A stretch of DNA of 7,438 nt from CBDULQ01 sp965368115 (GCA_965368115.1 CBDULQ010000186.1:1-7438); one strand, 5' to 3'; shown: positions 1 to 7,110, counted from the first letter of the stretch. Notes: a model not told the origin generated them from the sequence alone. Made by a program: numbers and translations.

Positions 1-2202
1 CAGCTATACATCCACGCACCACGACAACGACTATTACCTCTATTCACACTGGCCCTGCTGGTCGGCAGCACCGCTACCCAGGCCGAAGACCTGGGCATGA
101 TCCAGGTTAAATCCAGTACCATCGACGACCGACACATCGACTGGCGCTCCGAACCCTCCAGCGTCGCAGTCATCAGTGGCGAAACAGTAGACAATGCCCA
201 CGCGGAAAATATTCAGCAACTCCTGCAATCCATCCCCGGCGTCACCACCGAATTCTCCAGCGGCGACACCTTGAAGATTCATATTCGCGGTGTCGATAAC
301 AATCGTTTCATGGGTGAAAAACCCGGTGTCGCGGTCGTCATCGACGGCGTTCCGGTATTCGAACGTACCGGCAAGGTCAATATCGACCTGGACAATATCG
401 AAACCATTCGTGTCATCAAGGGCGGCGCGTCTTTCCTGTTTGGTGAAGACGCGCTGTCCGGCGCCGTCATCATCACCACCAAACGCGGCGCGAAATACGC
501 CGGTTATAAAGCCGCCGCCGAAGCCGGCAGTTATGGTTATCGCAAAGGTCTTCTACGTGCCGGCACTGCCACTGAAAATTACAGTGCACATGTCCAGGCA
601 TCGAGTCGCGCAGCAGACGGTTACCACTACCAGTCGGACTATCGCGCCGACTATCTGAACGGCAAAGTGCAATATTACCTGGACGACCAGTCCGACATCA
701 GCTTCGGTTTCGAGCGTTCCTGGCGCGACAAGGACAGCCACGGCACGGTCACCGGCGTCAGCCAGGCACTGAACGATCCGGAAAGCGTTGAGGGACGCGA
801 CTACGCCCGCATGTTCGATGTCGAACTGGGGAAATATTTCGTCACCTACAACAATGATTTCGGTGACAACAAAAACCTCATGTTGAATGTCTACGAATTC
901 ACTGACGATACCGAGTTCATGTCCGCGCCGGTGCGTTACGACGCCAGCGGCGCACCCGTGAATGATGTCGATGCTTATACCACACACAACATCTACCAGC
1001 AGATTCAACGCGGCGTTAAATCGGAACTGCGCAGTTCGGCACAACACAGTGCCTGGCTGGCGGGCATCGATATTCGCGATAACAGCTACGACAACTTTGC
1101 GATCTACGCCACCGATTTCAAACCGTCGCCGTCCCCTTTCGCACCGGTATACATCGCCGGCACGCTGGTAGGCGACAATGTCACCGACGAACGCGTAAAC
1201 GCGATCTATGGCGAATACAAGTACAACGTCAGCATGAATACGGTGCTGACACTGAACGGTCGCCATGATGACATCACCATGAACTATTCGGATGCACTGG
1301 ACAGCAGCCTGAATGGCAGCGAAGATTTTCAGGTCAACTCATGGCGCCTTGGCGCTAACCACCAGGTGCAAACAGGGCTGGGGATTTATGCAACAGTCTC
1401 TACCGGTTTTCGCGCGCCCACCGCAGAAGAACTGTTCTACGGCGATAGCAACCTGGGCAACTTTGTCGCACCGAACCGACAACTCGACCCGGAGCGCACA
1501 TTGAACAGGGAGGTCGGCCTGCATGCACAAACGCGCTGGTATGACACCGACGTCGATATCGATGTCGCCCTGTTCCAGCTCGACCGCGACGATTTCATTA
1601 TGGCCACCTCCGGTCAATATGCACCGTCTGCCACCGGTACAGCATCGTTCGAAAATATCGGTGCTGCACGTCACCGCGGACTCGAACTGGCGATCAACAC
1701 GGATACCCGCCGCACCTGGTCGTTCAGTCTGGCTTATACCTATATGGATGCGGTATTCACCGAGTATGACAACTTCTATCTCAGCCTCGGCAATCCCTAC
1801 GACGGCTCGGGCAGTACCGTTTTATATGACAACACCGGCAACAAGGTTCCTCGGGTTCCGACCAGTCATATCAACCTGGGCATTACCCACAAGCTGAATC
1901 AGACCCAGCAACTCAGCGCCGAAATCGATTCGAAATCATCTTATTACGCCGATGAAATCAACCAGCAGAGAATCAGCGGACACACCACGCTGAACCTGCT
2001 GTGGAACTACAGCCAGGCAAAAGACCAGGGCGCTCGCTGGTCGACGTTTGTACGTATCGACAATGTACTGGATGAGTTCTATTACAATGTGGCACGCGGT
2101 TTCTATGACGCTAATTACGATGGCGTCTATGACCAGGAAGACCTGTCACTGGTGGTCAACCAGGGCCGCACCTTCACCGCGGGTGTCGAGGTTGTCTTCT
2201 AA
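1..2202 (+). CDS. TonB-dependent outer-membrane receptor, 5'-partial
   Basis: Active importer of a metal or metal complex across the outer membrane, powered by TonB. The reading frame is open from base 1. It begins with the end of a signal peptide: RQR, then a hydrophobic stretch, then a likely cleavage after TQA at codon 28. The first ATG at 97 lies inside the mature protein, so the true start is upstream of the window. A TonB-box-like segment, LGMIQVKSS, spans 91-117. A plug domain follows to about base 490, with the typical IRVIKGGASFLFGEDALSGA pattern, and then a beta-barrel of about 570 residues. The C-terminus has the usual VLDEFYY, GRTF and a final Phe, the outer-membrane assembly signal. 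The visible 733 codons fit the family. No cysteine is present, and the OprC copper motif is absent. An EF-hand-like loop sits near the end. The stop overlaps the next start (TAATG). The substrate is unknown; copper or another metal is inferred from the neighbours. Confidence 0.93.
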   Translation, partial: QLYIHAPRQRLLPLFTLALLVGSTATQAEDLGMIQVKSSTIDDRHIDWRSEPSSVAVISGETVDNAHAENIQQLLQSIPGVTTEFSSGDTLKIHIRGVDNNRFMGEKPGVAVVIDGVPVFERTGKVNIDLDNIETIRVIKGGASFLFGEDALSGAVIITTKRGAKYAGYKAAAEAGSYGYRKGLLRAGTATENYSAHVQASSRAADGYHYQSDYRADYLNGKVQYYLDDQSDISFGFERSWRDKDSHGTVTGVSQALNDPESVEGRDYARMFDVELGKYFVTYNNDFGDNKNLMLNVYEFTDDTEFMSAPVRYDASGAPVNDVDAYTTHNIYQQIQRGVKSELRSSAQHSAWLAGIDIRDNSYDNFAIYATDFKPSPSPFAPVYIAGTLVGDNVTDERVNAIYGEYKYNVSMNTVLTLNGRHDDITMNYSDALDSSLNGSEDFQVNSWRLGANHQVQTGLGIYATVSTGFRAPTAEELFYGDSNLGNFVAPNRQLDPERTLNREVGLHAQTRWYDTDVDIDVALFQLDRDDFIMATSGQYAPSATGTASFENIGAARHRGLELAINTDTRRTWSFSLAYTYMDAVFTEYDNFYLSLGNPYDGSGSTVLYDNTGNKVPRVPTSHINLGITHKLNQTQQLSAEIDSKSSYYADEINQQRISGHTTLNLLWNYSQAKDQGARWSTFVRIDNVLDEFYYNVARGFYDANYDGVYDQEDLSLVVNQGRTFTAGVEVVF

Positions 2203-2999
2203 TGATGATTACCACAAACCGAATTTCCATGCTGTTTTTATTACTGCTTGGCTTCAGTTTCGACTGTCACGGGGTGATGACGATTCGACCTGTCGTCGAC
2301 CCGACTCACGGCGCTCATCGCGGCAGCCCGAAAACGTTTCAACTTAATGGCTTCGAAAACAGCCGCCTGGTGCTGGTCAAACCCGACCTTGAGCAACAGC
2401 CGATGGAAACTCAACAGGGACGATTTAAATTCCGCCCAACTGGCATCAACAACTATCACGCCCTGGTCGCCGAACGAGAACACAACGGAGTAAAGGAATC
2501 AGCCATACGTTATGTGTACTTCAATGGCAAGCCCAGCGGTGCCAGTCCGAGCCAGCTGACCGACCTGGAAAAAACCGATTTCGAAATTGTGCCTGATCCC
2601 CTGCCCAGGGAACACTGGCATTATAAATCCGGCGATCGCATCGGTTTTCATTTACGCTGGAAAGGCGAGCCGGTTGCAAATACTTCGGTCACACTGGCCA
2701 CCGGTCAGTCCAGCATCCTGCAAAGCGAAACCAATGCGCAAGGGAAGGTCTGGTTTGTATTACCGGATGATTTTACCAAACAGGCCAGTGCGGACAGCGG
2801 CCCTGCCGAACTGCTGGTGCACGCCAGGCTGAATCATGCACAAACACCCCATGCCACATGGTTGAGCGCCGAATATTTCCCCGACCCGCAACGCTGGCGC
2901 GACCATACTCTCGGTCTGATCGTCAGTGGCGGAGGTTTTTTATTCGGCGCTTATATCACCGGCCTCGGTTTCAGACAGCGTGCAAGGCAGGTGAAATAA
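2202..2999 (+). CDS. DUF4198-like periplasmic protein with C-terminal membrane anchor
   Basis: A 265-residue envelope protein. The N-terminus has a hydrophobic segment (about residues 9-20), likely a signal peptide or anchor; C22 is not in a good lipobox. The middle (about 125-190) looks like DUF4198, a beta-sandwich family found beside metal transporters. It has the EIVPDPLP entry, GDRIGFHLRWKGEPVANTSV, and a TNAQGKVWFVLP strand. Residues about 236-256 form a Gly-rich transmembrane helix followed by a basic tail (RQRARQVK), so the domain is probably held at the inner membrane facing the periplasm. Possible metal ligands are H35 and H38 (HxxH) and H138 and H140 (HxH). The start overlaps the receptor stop; a GAGG at 2187-2190 lies 11 bases upstream. 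A second ATG follows at once and cannot be excluded. Role inferred: periplasmic metal binding or delivery to the next two membrane proteins. The DUF4198 call is by pattern and moderately sure. Confidence 0.8.
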   Translation: MMITTNRISMLFLLLLGFSFDCHGVMTIRPVVDPTHGAHRGSPKTFQLNGFENSRLVLVKPDLEQQPMETQQGRFKFRPTGINNYHALVAEREHNGVKESAIRYVYFNGKPSGASPSQLTDLEKTDFEIVPDPLPREHWHYKSGDRIGFHLRWKGEPVANTSVTLATGQSSILQSETNAQGKVWFVLPDDFTKQASADSGPAELLVHARLNHAQTPHATWLSAEYFPDPQRWRDHTLGLIVSGGGFLFGAYITGLGFRQRARQVK

Positions 3000-4033
3000 T
3001 GTTCGGCAGCATGATTAATTTATCTCTGGTACGCAAGCTGGTTCAGCTCGGCATGTTCGTGTTCATGGTCTACGGCTCGACCATCGTCGGCTTTTATGCC
3101 GCTGATAAAATCAGCAAGGCGTTGCCGGCTCTGGCCTGTGCATATGACAAACAGACCTCCGACTACTGTACCCTGATACCGTTTCAACACCAGATGGGGC
3201 ACCGCGTGGGACGTACGATTGCCAACGAAGGTAATGTACTCAAATCACTGATACCGTTCTTCATTACCCTGGCTACTTTCATTGTTCTGTTTATTCTGCT
3301 CAATAAGGCTTTTTGCGGCTGGGTTTGTCCATTGGGGTTGTTTCAGGAACTGGTGACAATGATTGGTAGCAAACTGGGATTGCGAAAAACCGAGTCGCTA
3401 CCCGAGCCCGGCATCAAACGCATCCGTCCGATCAAATGGCTGATGTTGAGCGTACTGGTCTTCGGTTTACCGCTGATGTCGGGCATGGGTTTGGTGAGTC
3501 ATGACCTGGGCGATCCGTTCTGCAAAATCTGTCCCAGTCGTATCCTCACCACACTGGCGACCGGTGATGGTTCGCAACTCTACGTGGACACCTCCAGCCC
3601 GTCTTACATGACCCTGTCCATCGTCGGCGATTTTCTGTTCGGACTCATGATTGCACTGGCATTGACCATTCGTCAGCCTTTCTGCCGTATCTGCCCGATG
3701 CTGGCATTGCATGCGGTGTTCAGAAAAATCGGCCTGGTCAGACTGGTGAAACAGGCTAAACCGCGCTGTGAAAAATGCGGTCTTTGCGCCAAAGCCTGTC
3801 CCATGGATATTCGCGAAATACATACGGAAATGCAGCAAAGCAATGTGCTGTTTGCCGACTGCACGCTATGCGGCCGTTGCGTGGAGTTCTGTCCCGATAA
3901 AGATGTGCTGCAGATGAAGTACGCCATGTTCCCGATCATCAAGGCGGACCCGCAATATTTCAAACGGCGCAAGAAATCACAAACCCGATGGGATAGCTGG
4001 CGCCTGTTCAATCGCAACCCGGACAGGGCATGA
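2999..4033 (+). CDS. membrane polyferredoxin, NapH/NosR/CcoG-like 4Fe-4S protein
   Basis: A 344-residue inner-membrane iron-sulfur protein that probably moves electrons from the cytoplasm or quinol pool towards the periplasm. Predicted helices lie at about 15-34, 82-103, 145-164 and 205-224. Between them are CGWVCP (C106, C110), CKICP (C175, C178) and CRICP (C229, C232), typical of NapH/NosR. Two classic 4Fe-4S ferredoxin motifs follow: C257, C260, C263, C267 and C288, C291, C294, C298. The tail is basic. The loop after helix 1 has C47, C57, H64, M66 and H68 and should be periplasmic. The ATG at 2999 is chosen because it overlaps the preceding stop and has AGGTGA at 2989-2994, four bases away. 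The frame is open further upstream to 2858, but that part overlaps the previous gene. Relatives include CcoG, reported to reduce Cu(II) for cbb3 oxidase assembly, and FtrD of ferrous iron uptake. A metal-reductase role here is inferred. Confidence 0.88.
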   Translation: MFGSMINLSLVRKLVQLGMFVFMVYGSTIVGFYAADKISKALPALACAYDKQTSDYCTLIPFQHQMGHRVGRTIANEGNVLKSLIPFFITLATFIVLFILLNKAFCGWVCPLGLFQELVTMIGSKLGLRKTESLPEPGIKRIRPIKWLMLSVLVFGLPLMSGMGLVSHDLGDPFCKICPSRILTTLATGDGSQLYVDTSSPSYMTLSIVGDFLFGLMIALALTIRQPFCRICPMLALHAVFRKIGLVRLVKQAKPRCEKCGLCAKACPMDIREIHTEMQQSNVLFADCTLCGRCVEFCPDKDVLQMKYAMFPIIKADPQYFKRRKKSQTRWDSWRLFNRNPDRA

Positions 4034-4037
4034 AATC

Positions 4038-4742
4038 ATGGCACTGGAAACCATCACCTTCGGCGCCGCACTGATCACCGGTTTCACGTTTGGCGCCGGC
4101 CCCTGCAACATCAGTTGCCTTCCCTACCTGGGGCCGGTCTTTTTATTTCAGGAAGGCGGCATTCGCCAGTCCTGGCGTGTGATTGCACCCTTTACCCTGG
4201 GCCGCTTACTCGGCTATAGCCTGCTCGGCCTGGCGGCCGGTCTGGCCGGCGGCACCGTGAGCAACGGGCTGGACGCTTCGGTCGCCGGCTGGGTGCTGGG
4301 TATCGTCACGGTCATTCTGGGTGTACATCTGTTACGCAAACCCATGCGTTGCCATAAGCAGAGCGAGAACACGGGCGAACAGGCCATCAACCTGGTCAGG
4401 CGTGACGAATTGCATCCTGCACAACCCGGCTGTTCGACATCACCAAACCCTGTACCGCTATTTTTCATGGGCGCCGGTATGACTCTCAATCCCTGTGTAC
4501 CCCTGACCGCGATACTGGCGGCGGCAAGCGCCACCGGCAGTGCCCTTAATGGCGCCTCACTCGGGCTGGCGTTTGGTCTGGGTGCGGTATTTCTGCCGAT
4601 GATTGTTTTTGGCGTGCTGTTTGCGCATCTGGGACAGGAGATTCGTCGTGAACTGGGCAAGCTCACCGGCTACGGTCAGACCGCCAGTGCCGGGATGCTG
4701 ATTGTGCTGGGACTGGCCACACTGCTGGGCTTTACACCCTGA
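4038..4742 (+). CDS. DsbD_2/CcdA-SafE-type membrane protein
   Basis: A 234-residue protein with about six transmembrane helices (near 7-35, 46-70, 80-100, 139-165, 172-196, 213-232). It has two similar halves. The first carries GAGPCNISCLPYLGP (C23, C27), the second TLNPCVPL (C153). This matches the CcdA/DsbD transmembrane family, where a pair of membrane cysteines passes reducing equivalents across the inner membrane. The C-x3-C in the first half also recalls the UreH/SafE subgroup (DsbD_2), often labelled sulfite exporter TauE/SafE. A soluble loop at about 101-138 holds C105, H106 and C132. The ATG is four bases after the preceding TGA, with AGGG at 4025-4028. It is the last gene of the unit and is followed by a convergent terminator. 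Likely role (inferred): redox partner of the polyferredoxin or metal handling. True sulfite export seems unlikely in this context. Confidence 0.85.
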   Translation: MALETITFGAALITGFTFGAGPCNISCLPYLGPVFLFQEGGIRQSWRVIAPFTLGRLLGYSLLGLAAGLAGGTVSNGLDASVAGWVLGIVTVILGVHLLRKPMRCHKQSENTGEQAINLVRRDELHPAQPGCSTSPNPVPLFFMGAGMTLNPCVPLTAILAAASATGSALNGASLGLAFGLGAVFLPMIVFGVLFAHLGQEIRRELGKLTGYGQTASAGMLIVLGLATLLGFTP

Positions 4743-4756
4743 ACCATAAAACAGAA

Positions 4757-4780
4757 GGCGGCCCGCTTTCACGGCCCGCC
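4757..4780. terminator. hairpin terminator between convergent genes
   Basis: The 67-base gap between the convergent genes contains arms 4757-4765 (GGCGGCCCG) and 4772-4780 (CGGCCCGCC). They pair over 9 bp with one C-C mismatch around the loop CTTTCA. On the minus strand the hairpin is followed by TTCTGTTTTATGG, a broken U-rich tract, so it best serves the copper receptor gene. On the plus strand no T run follows (CCCCGG), so termination there would be weaker. The A-rich bases on the left are typical of bidirectional terminators. Confidence 0.55.
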
Positions 4781-4809
4781 CCCGGTTCGACCACACAACG
4801 CGGTTTGTA

Positions 4810-6837
4810 TCAGAATTTATAAGCGGCGTTCACATAATAGTAACGTCCCGGCTCATTCAGCAGCATAAACACACCGCTGCCGTCGCTCAGCAGCGTCAAA
4901 TCCTGATAGGTATTGGATACAGCATAGGTTTTATCGAACAGGTTGTCGATACCTGCGGTCACTTCGAATGAAGTATTTATCGCATGCTTCACTTTCATGT
5001 TCACCACCCCGTAACCATCGATCGCCTGTTCGCCATTGTCCGCGTCATAGTCATCCCAGGCATCCGCCGCAACCAGTGAAATACTGGCGGTGTTACTGCG
5101 ACCATAGTCATAATTCAGCGCCATGTTCAGCTTCAGTGGTGGCACCTCGGCCAGGTCGGTGTCGGTCTGTCCGGCCAGTGGCTGATCTTTCTCGCCCCGT
5201 AACCAGGCCAGCCCGAAATCCAGGTACAGGTTATCGCTGGAAAACCAGGTGCCGCTGACTTCCAGACCATAGATGGTCGCATCGATATTCTGGAACGCAT
5301 TGATATTGGCATCTGCATTGTAATAAATGTAATCCTTCAACCAGCTATAAAAAAATTTGGTCTTGACGATGATACTGTCATAACGATTCTCGACACCCAG
5401 ATCAATCTGATTATTGATGGTTTCCTTCAGGTCCGGGGTTCCCTTGAGTGGAGTCATCACCATCATGCCATTGACCATGGCACCCCGGAAGTACAACTCC
5501 CGGGCATCCGGTACTCGAGACGCACGGCCAATACCGAAGAAATATTCGGCATGTTCGCTGGCCTGGTAACGGGAGAACACATTGGCGCTCAAACCGGAGT
5601 AATCATTGGACGGCAAACCGGAACCGGCCGCGGGGGTGATAGTGGTATCGTCGTAACGCATACCGGCTTTCACCGACACCTGTGCATGCTGCTTGCTAAG
5701 TTCGGCAAACAGCGCCCGATTTTCCGTATCCACATCATCGATGCTCTTGATATCGGTCACCGCAGCCTGGGTACCCTCGCCGATATAACGACCATCCCAG
5801 TTGCGCGTACTCATATCCACACCGTAGGTCATCTCTGCGGTCGGGCTGATGTCGAAACTGTTTTTGATCTTGATACCGGTCATATCCGTAGTCAGGTGCG
5901 CGATTTTTTCATTCACCGAATTCGGGCCGGACGAATTCCGGTAATAGGTCGACATGGGATGATCGACCTGCGAGTTATACGCCTGAATTTCCAGTGCTTT
6001 GGACTGTTCACCCAGATTTTTAAAGGTGTACTTCAGGTTCACCATATCCGAGTCGTCGTACAGCGCGTCCATGGGACTGGACGGATACAGTACATCGTCA
6101 CTTCGATTGGCGGTGTAACTGAACTGCAGTTCCTGGTCGTCAGTGACATCCACATACAGTTTTGCAAGCAGTGTGCGTTTGTCGTAAGCATCCAGGTTGC
6201 GATAAACATCCTTGTACTGAACACCCACCGGTGCGGACGGTGTCAGGCTGGCGATCTGCTCGTAGAAATCGTTTCCATCGCCGTCTTCATACTGGCCGCT
6301 GGTTTCTTTTGAAGCACTGATCAGAAATCGCGCTTTTTCATTACCGCCACTCATGGTCGTCGCCAGTTTCTGGTAACTCCAGCTACCCAGGTTGAGACTG
6401 ACTTCCCCTTTGAAGTCCTGACTCGGTTTCACCGTGTCGATGATCACCGCACCGCTCAGCGTTCCGAAGTTCTGTACATCATAAGGACCTTCGATGATTT
6501 CGATGGAAGCAATGTTATTGGTCAGGATATGCGAGGTCGGCGGATCCATACGATTCGGGCAGGCGCCGTAGATCTTGGCATCGTCGATCAGAATATTGAT
6601 GTTGTCTTTCTTCTGGCCGCGCAGAATGATGTCGTTGGCAATACCGCTGCGTCGCACCAGCGACACCGACGGCACCTGTTTCGCCAGGGCTTCAGCCAGA
6701 TCGGCAGACTTCACCTGTTCGGTATTCACATCGCTGAGTTGCGTGCTTTCCACGCTGATAACGCCCAGTTCTTCCGCCGATACGGCATTGGCCACGGACC
6801 AGGCCACCAGATTCATTGCGACGAGTGTTTTTTTCAT
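4810..6837 (-). CDS. TonB-dependent copper receptor, OprC/NosA-like
   Basis: Outer-membrane receptor of 675 residues, likely importing copper into the periplasm with TonB energy. It has a signal peptide (MKKT start, cleavage probably after AVSA at 21), a TonB-box-like LGVISVEST at 24-32, a plug to about 140 and a beta-barrel. The C-terminus is classic: NLFDKTYAVSNTY, then EPGRYYYVNAAYKF with terminal Phe. The plug holds GACPNRMDPPTSHI at 91-104, the signature of the TonB-copper family. It provides CxxxM (C93, M97), and the barrel segment VDHPMSTYYR provides HxM (H293, M295). In OprC these four residue types bind copper. C93 is the only cysteine. A methionine group (M454, M458, M459, M461) may face outside. 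The ATG at 6837 is chosen over an upstream one at 6882 because AGGA lies seven bases before it and the signal peptide starts there. It diverges from tonB. Homologues are named OprC or NosA; I cannot decide which, so no symbol is given. Confidence 0.94.
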   Translation of the reverse strand: MKKTLVAMNLVAWSVANAVSAEELGVISVESTQLSDVNTEQVKSADLAEALAKQVPSVSLVRRSGIANDIILRGQKKDNINILIDDAKIYGACPNRMDPPTSHILTNNIASIEIIEGPYDVQNFGTLSGAVIIDTVKPSQDFKGEVSLNLGSWSYQKLATTMSGGNEKARFLISASKETSGQYEDGDGNDFYEQIASLTPSAPVGVQYKDVYRNLDAYDKRTLLAKLYVDVTDDQELQFSYTANRSDDVLYPSSPMDALYDDSDMVNLKYTFKNLGEQSKALEIQAYNSQVDHPMSTYYRNSSGPNSVNEKIAHLTTDMTGIKIKNSFDISPTAEMTYGVDMSTRNWDGRYIGEGTQAAVTDIKSIDDVDTENRALFAELSKQHAQVSVKAGMRYDDTTITPAAGSGLPSNDYSGLSANVFSRYQASEHAEYFFGIGRASRVPDARELYFRGAMVNGMMVMTPLKGTPDLKETINNQIDLGVENRYDSIIVKTKFFYSWLKDYIYYNADANINAFQNIDATIYGLEVSGTWFSSDNLYLDFGLAWLRGEKDQPLAGQTDTDLAEVPPLKLNMALNYDYGRSNTASISLVAADAWDDYDADNGEQAIDGYGVVNMKVKHAINTSFEVTAGIDNLFDKTYAVSNTYQDLTLLSDGSGVFMLLNEPGRYYYVNAAYKF

Positions 6838-6844
6838 GCCCCAT

Positions 6845-6848
6845 TCCT
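6845..6848 (-). promoter_or_regulatory. ribosome binding site of the copper receptor
   Basis: On the minus strand AGGA lies seven bases before the ATG at 6837 (AGGAATGGGGCATG). It supports the MKKT start over the longer reading frame that begins at 6882, whose extra 15 residues would precede an otherwise normal signal peptide. Confidence 0.65.
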
Positions 6849-6868
6849 GATTATGATTACTTGGCAGG

Positions 6869-6896
6869 CCCGCCGCCGGCAACAGCCCTCGGCGGG
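6869..6896 (-). repeat. GC-rich hairpin in the probable leader of the copper receptor
   Basis: Arms CCCGCCG (6869-6875) and CGGCGGG (6890-6896) are perfect complements around a 14-base loop. The hairpin ends 31 bases upstream of the receptor ATG and would be in the 5' untranslated RNA if transcription starts further upstream. It has no T tract, so it is not a normal terminator. It could affect translation or be chance in GC-rich DNA. Confidence 0.4.
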
Positions 6897-7002
6897 ATCA
6901 TCGAAACAGCATTCGCAAATATCAGGCCACGCGCCAAGCTGCTGATTTAAAGGACAAAGCCAAACAAACGCCCGCAAAAAAATCGGTGTAATGACGCACT
7001 CG

Positions 7003-7020
7003 CTGTGTGATTTCACACAG
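7003..7020. promoter_or_regulatory. perfect inverted repeat, candidate operator
   Basis: CTGTGTGA-TT-TCACACAG: 8-bp perfect arms with a 2-bp centre, placed between the divergent genes. It also reads TGTGT-N6-ACACA, two mismatches from the CRP/Vfr consensus TGTGA-N6-TCACA. A shorter dyad, TTGCG-C-CGCAA at 7021-7031, follows directly. The binding protein is unknown; a CRP-family or metal-responsive regulator is possible. Confidence 0.5.
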
Positions 7021-7110
7021 TTGCGCCGCAAGGATGGAAAAAAATCTCTGTCGTCACAGGCATCTGCATTCTGGCCTGGTATCTGCAAGTACATGAACCC
7101 GTATTGTTGC

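Noticed and set aside
553..1266. Long open frame (237 codons) on the minus strand inside the first receptor
   Set aside because: It is antisense to a clear beta-barrel gene, has no recognisable domain or ribosome binding site, and follows from the codon bias of the receptor.
2858..2998. Longer start for the polyferredoxin
   Set aside because: The extra 47 residues are Arg-rich and overlap the end of the DUF4198-like gene. The ATG at 2999 has a ribosome binding site and gives a normal family N-terminus.
5551..6312. Long open frame (253 codons) on the plus strand inside the copper receptor
   Set aside because: It is antisense to a receptor with complete family motifs. Its His/Ile/Val-rich composition is typical of a shadow frame.
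6849..6863. Fur-box-like GATTATGATTAC next to the copper receptor start
   Set aside because: Only two of three GATAAT-type hexamers match and the third half is lost. It sits almost on the ribosome binding site, so the evidence is too weak to call iron control.
7062..7087. Direct repeat ATCTGCA spaced by 19 bases
   Set aside because: Seven-base repeats of this kind are common by chance, and no promoter is clear nearby.
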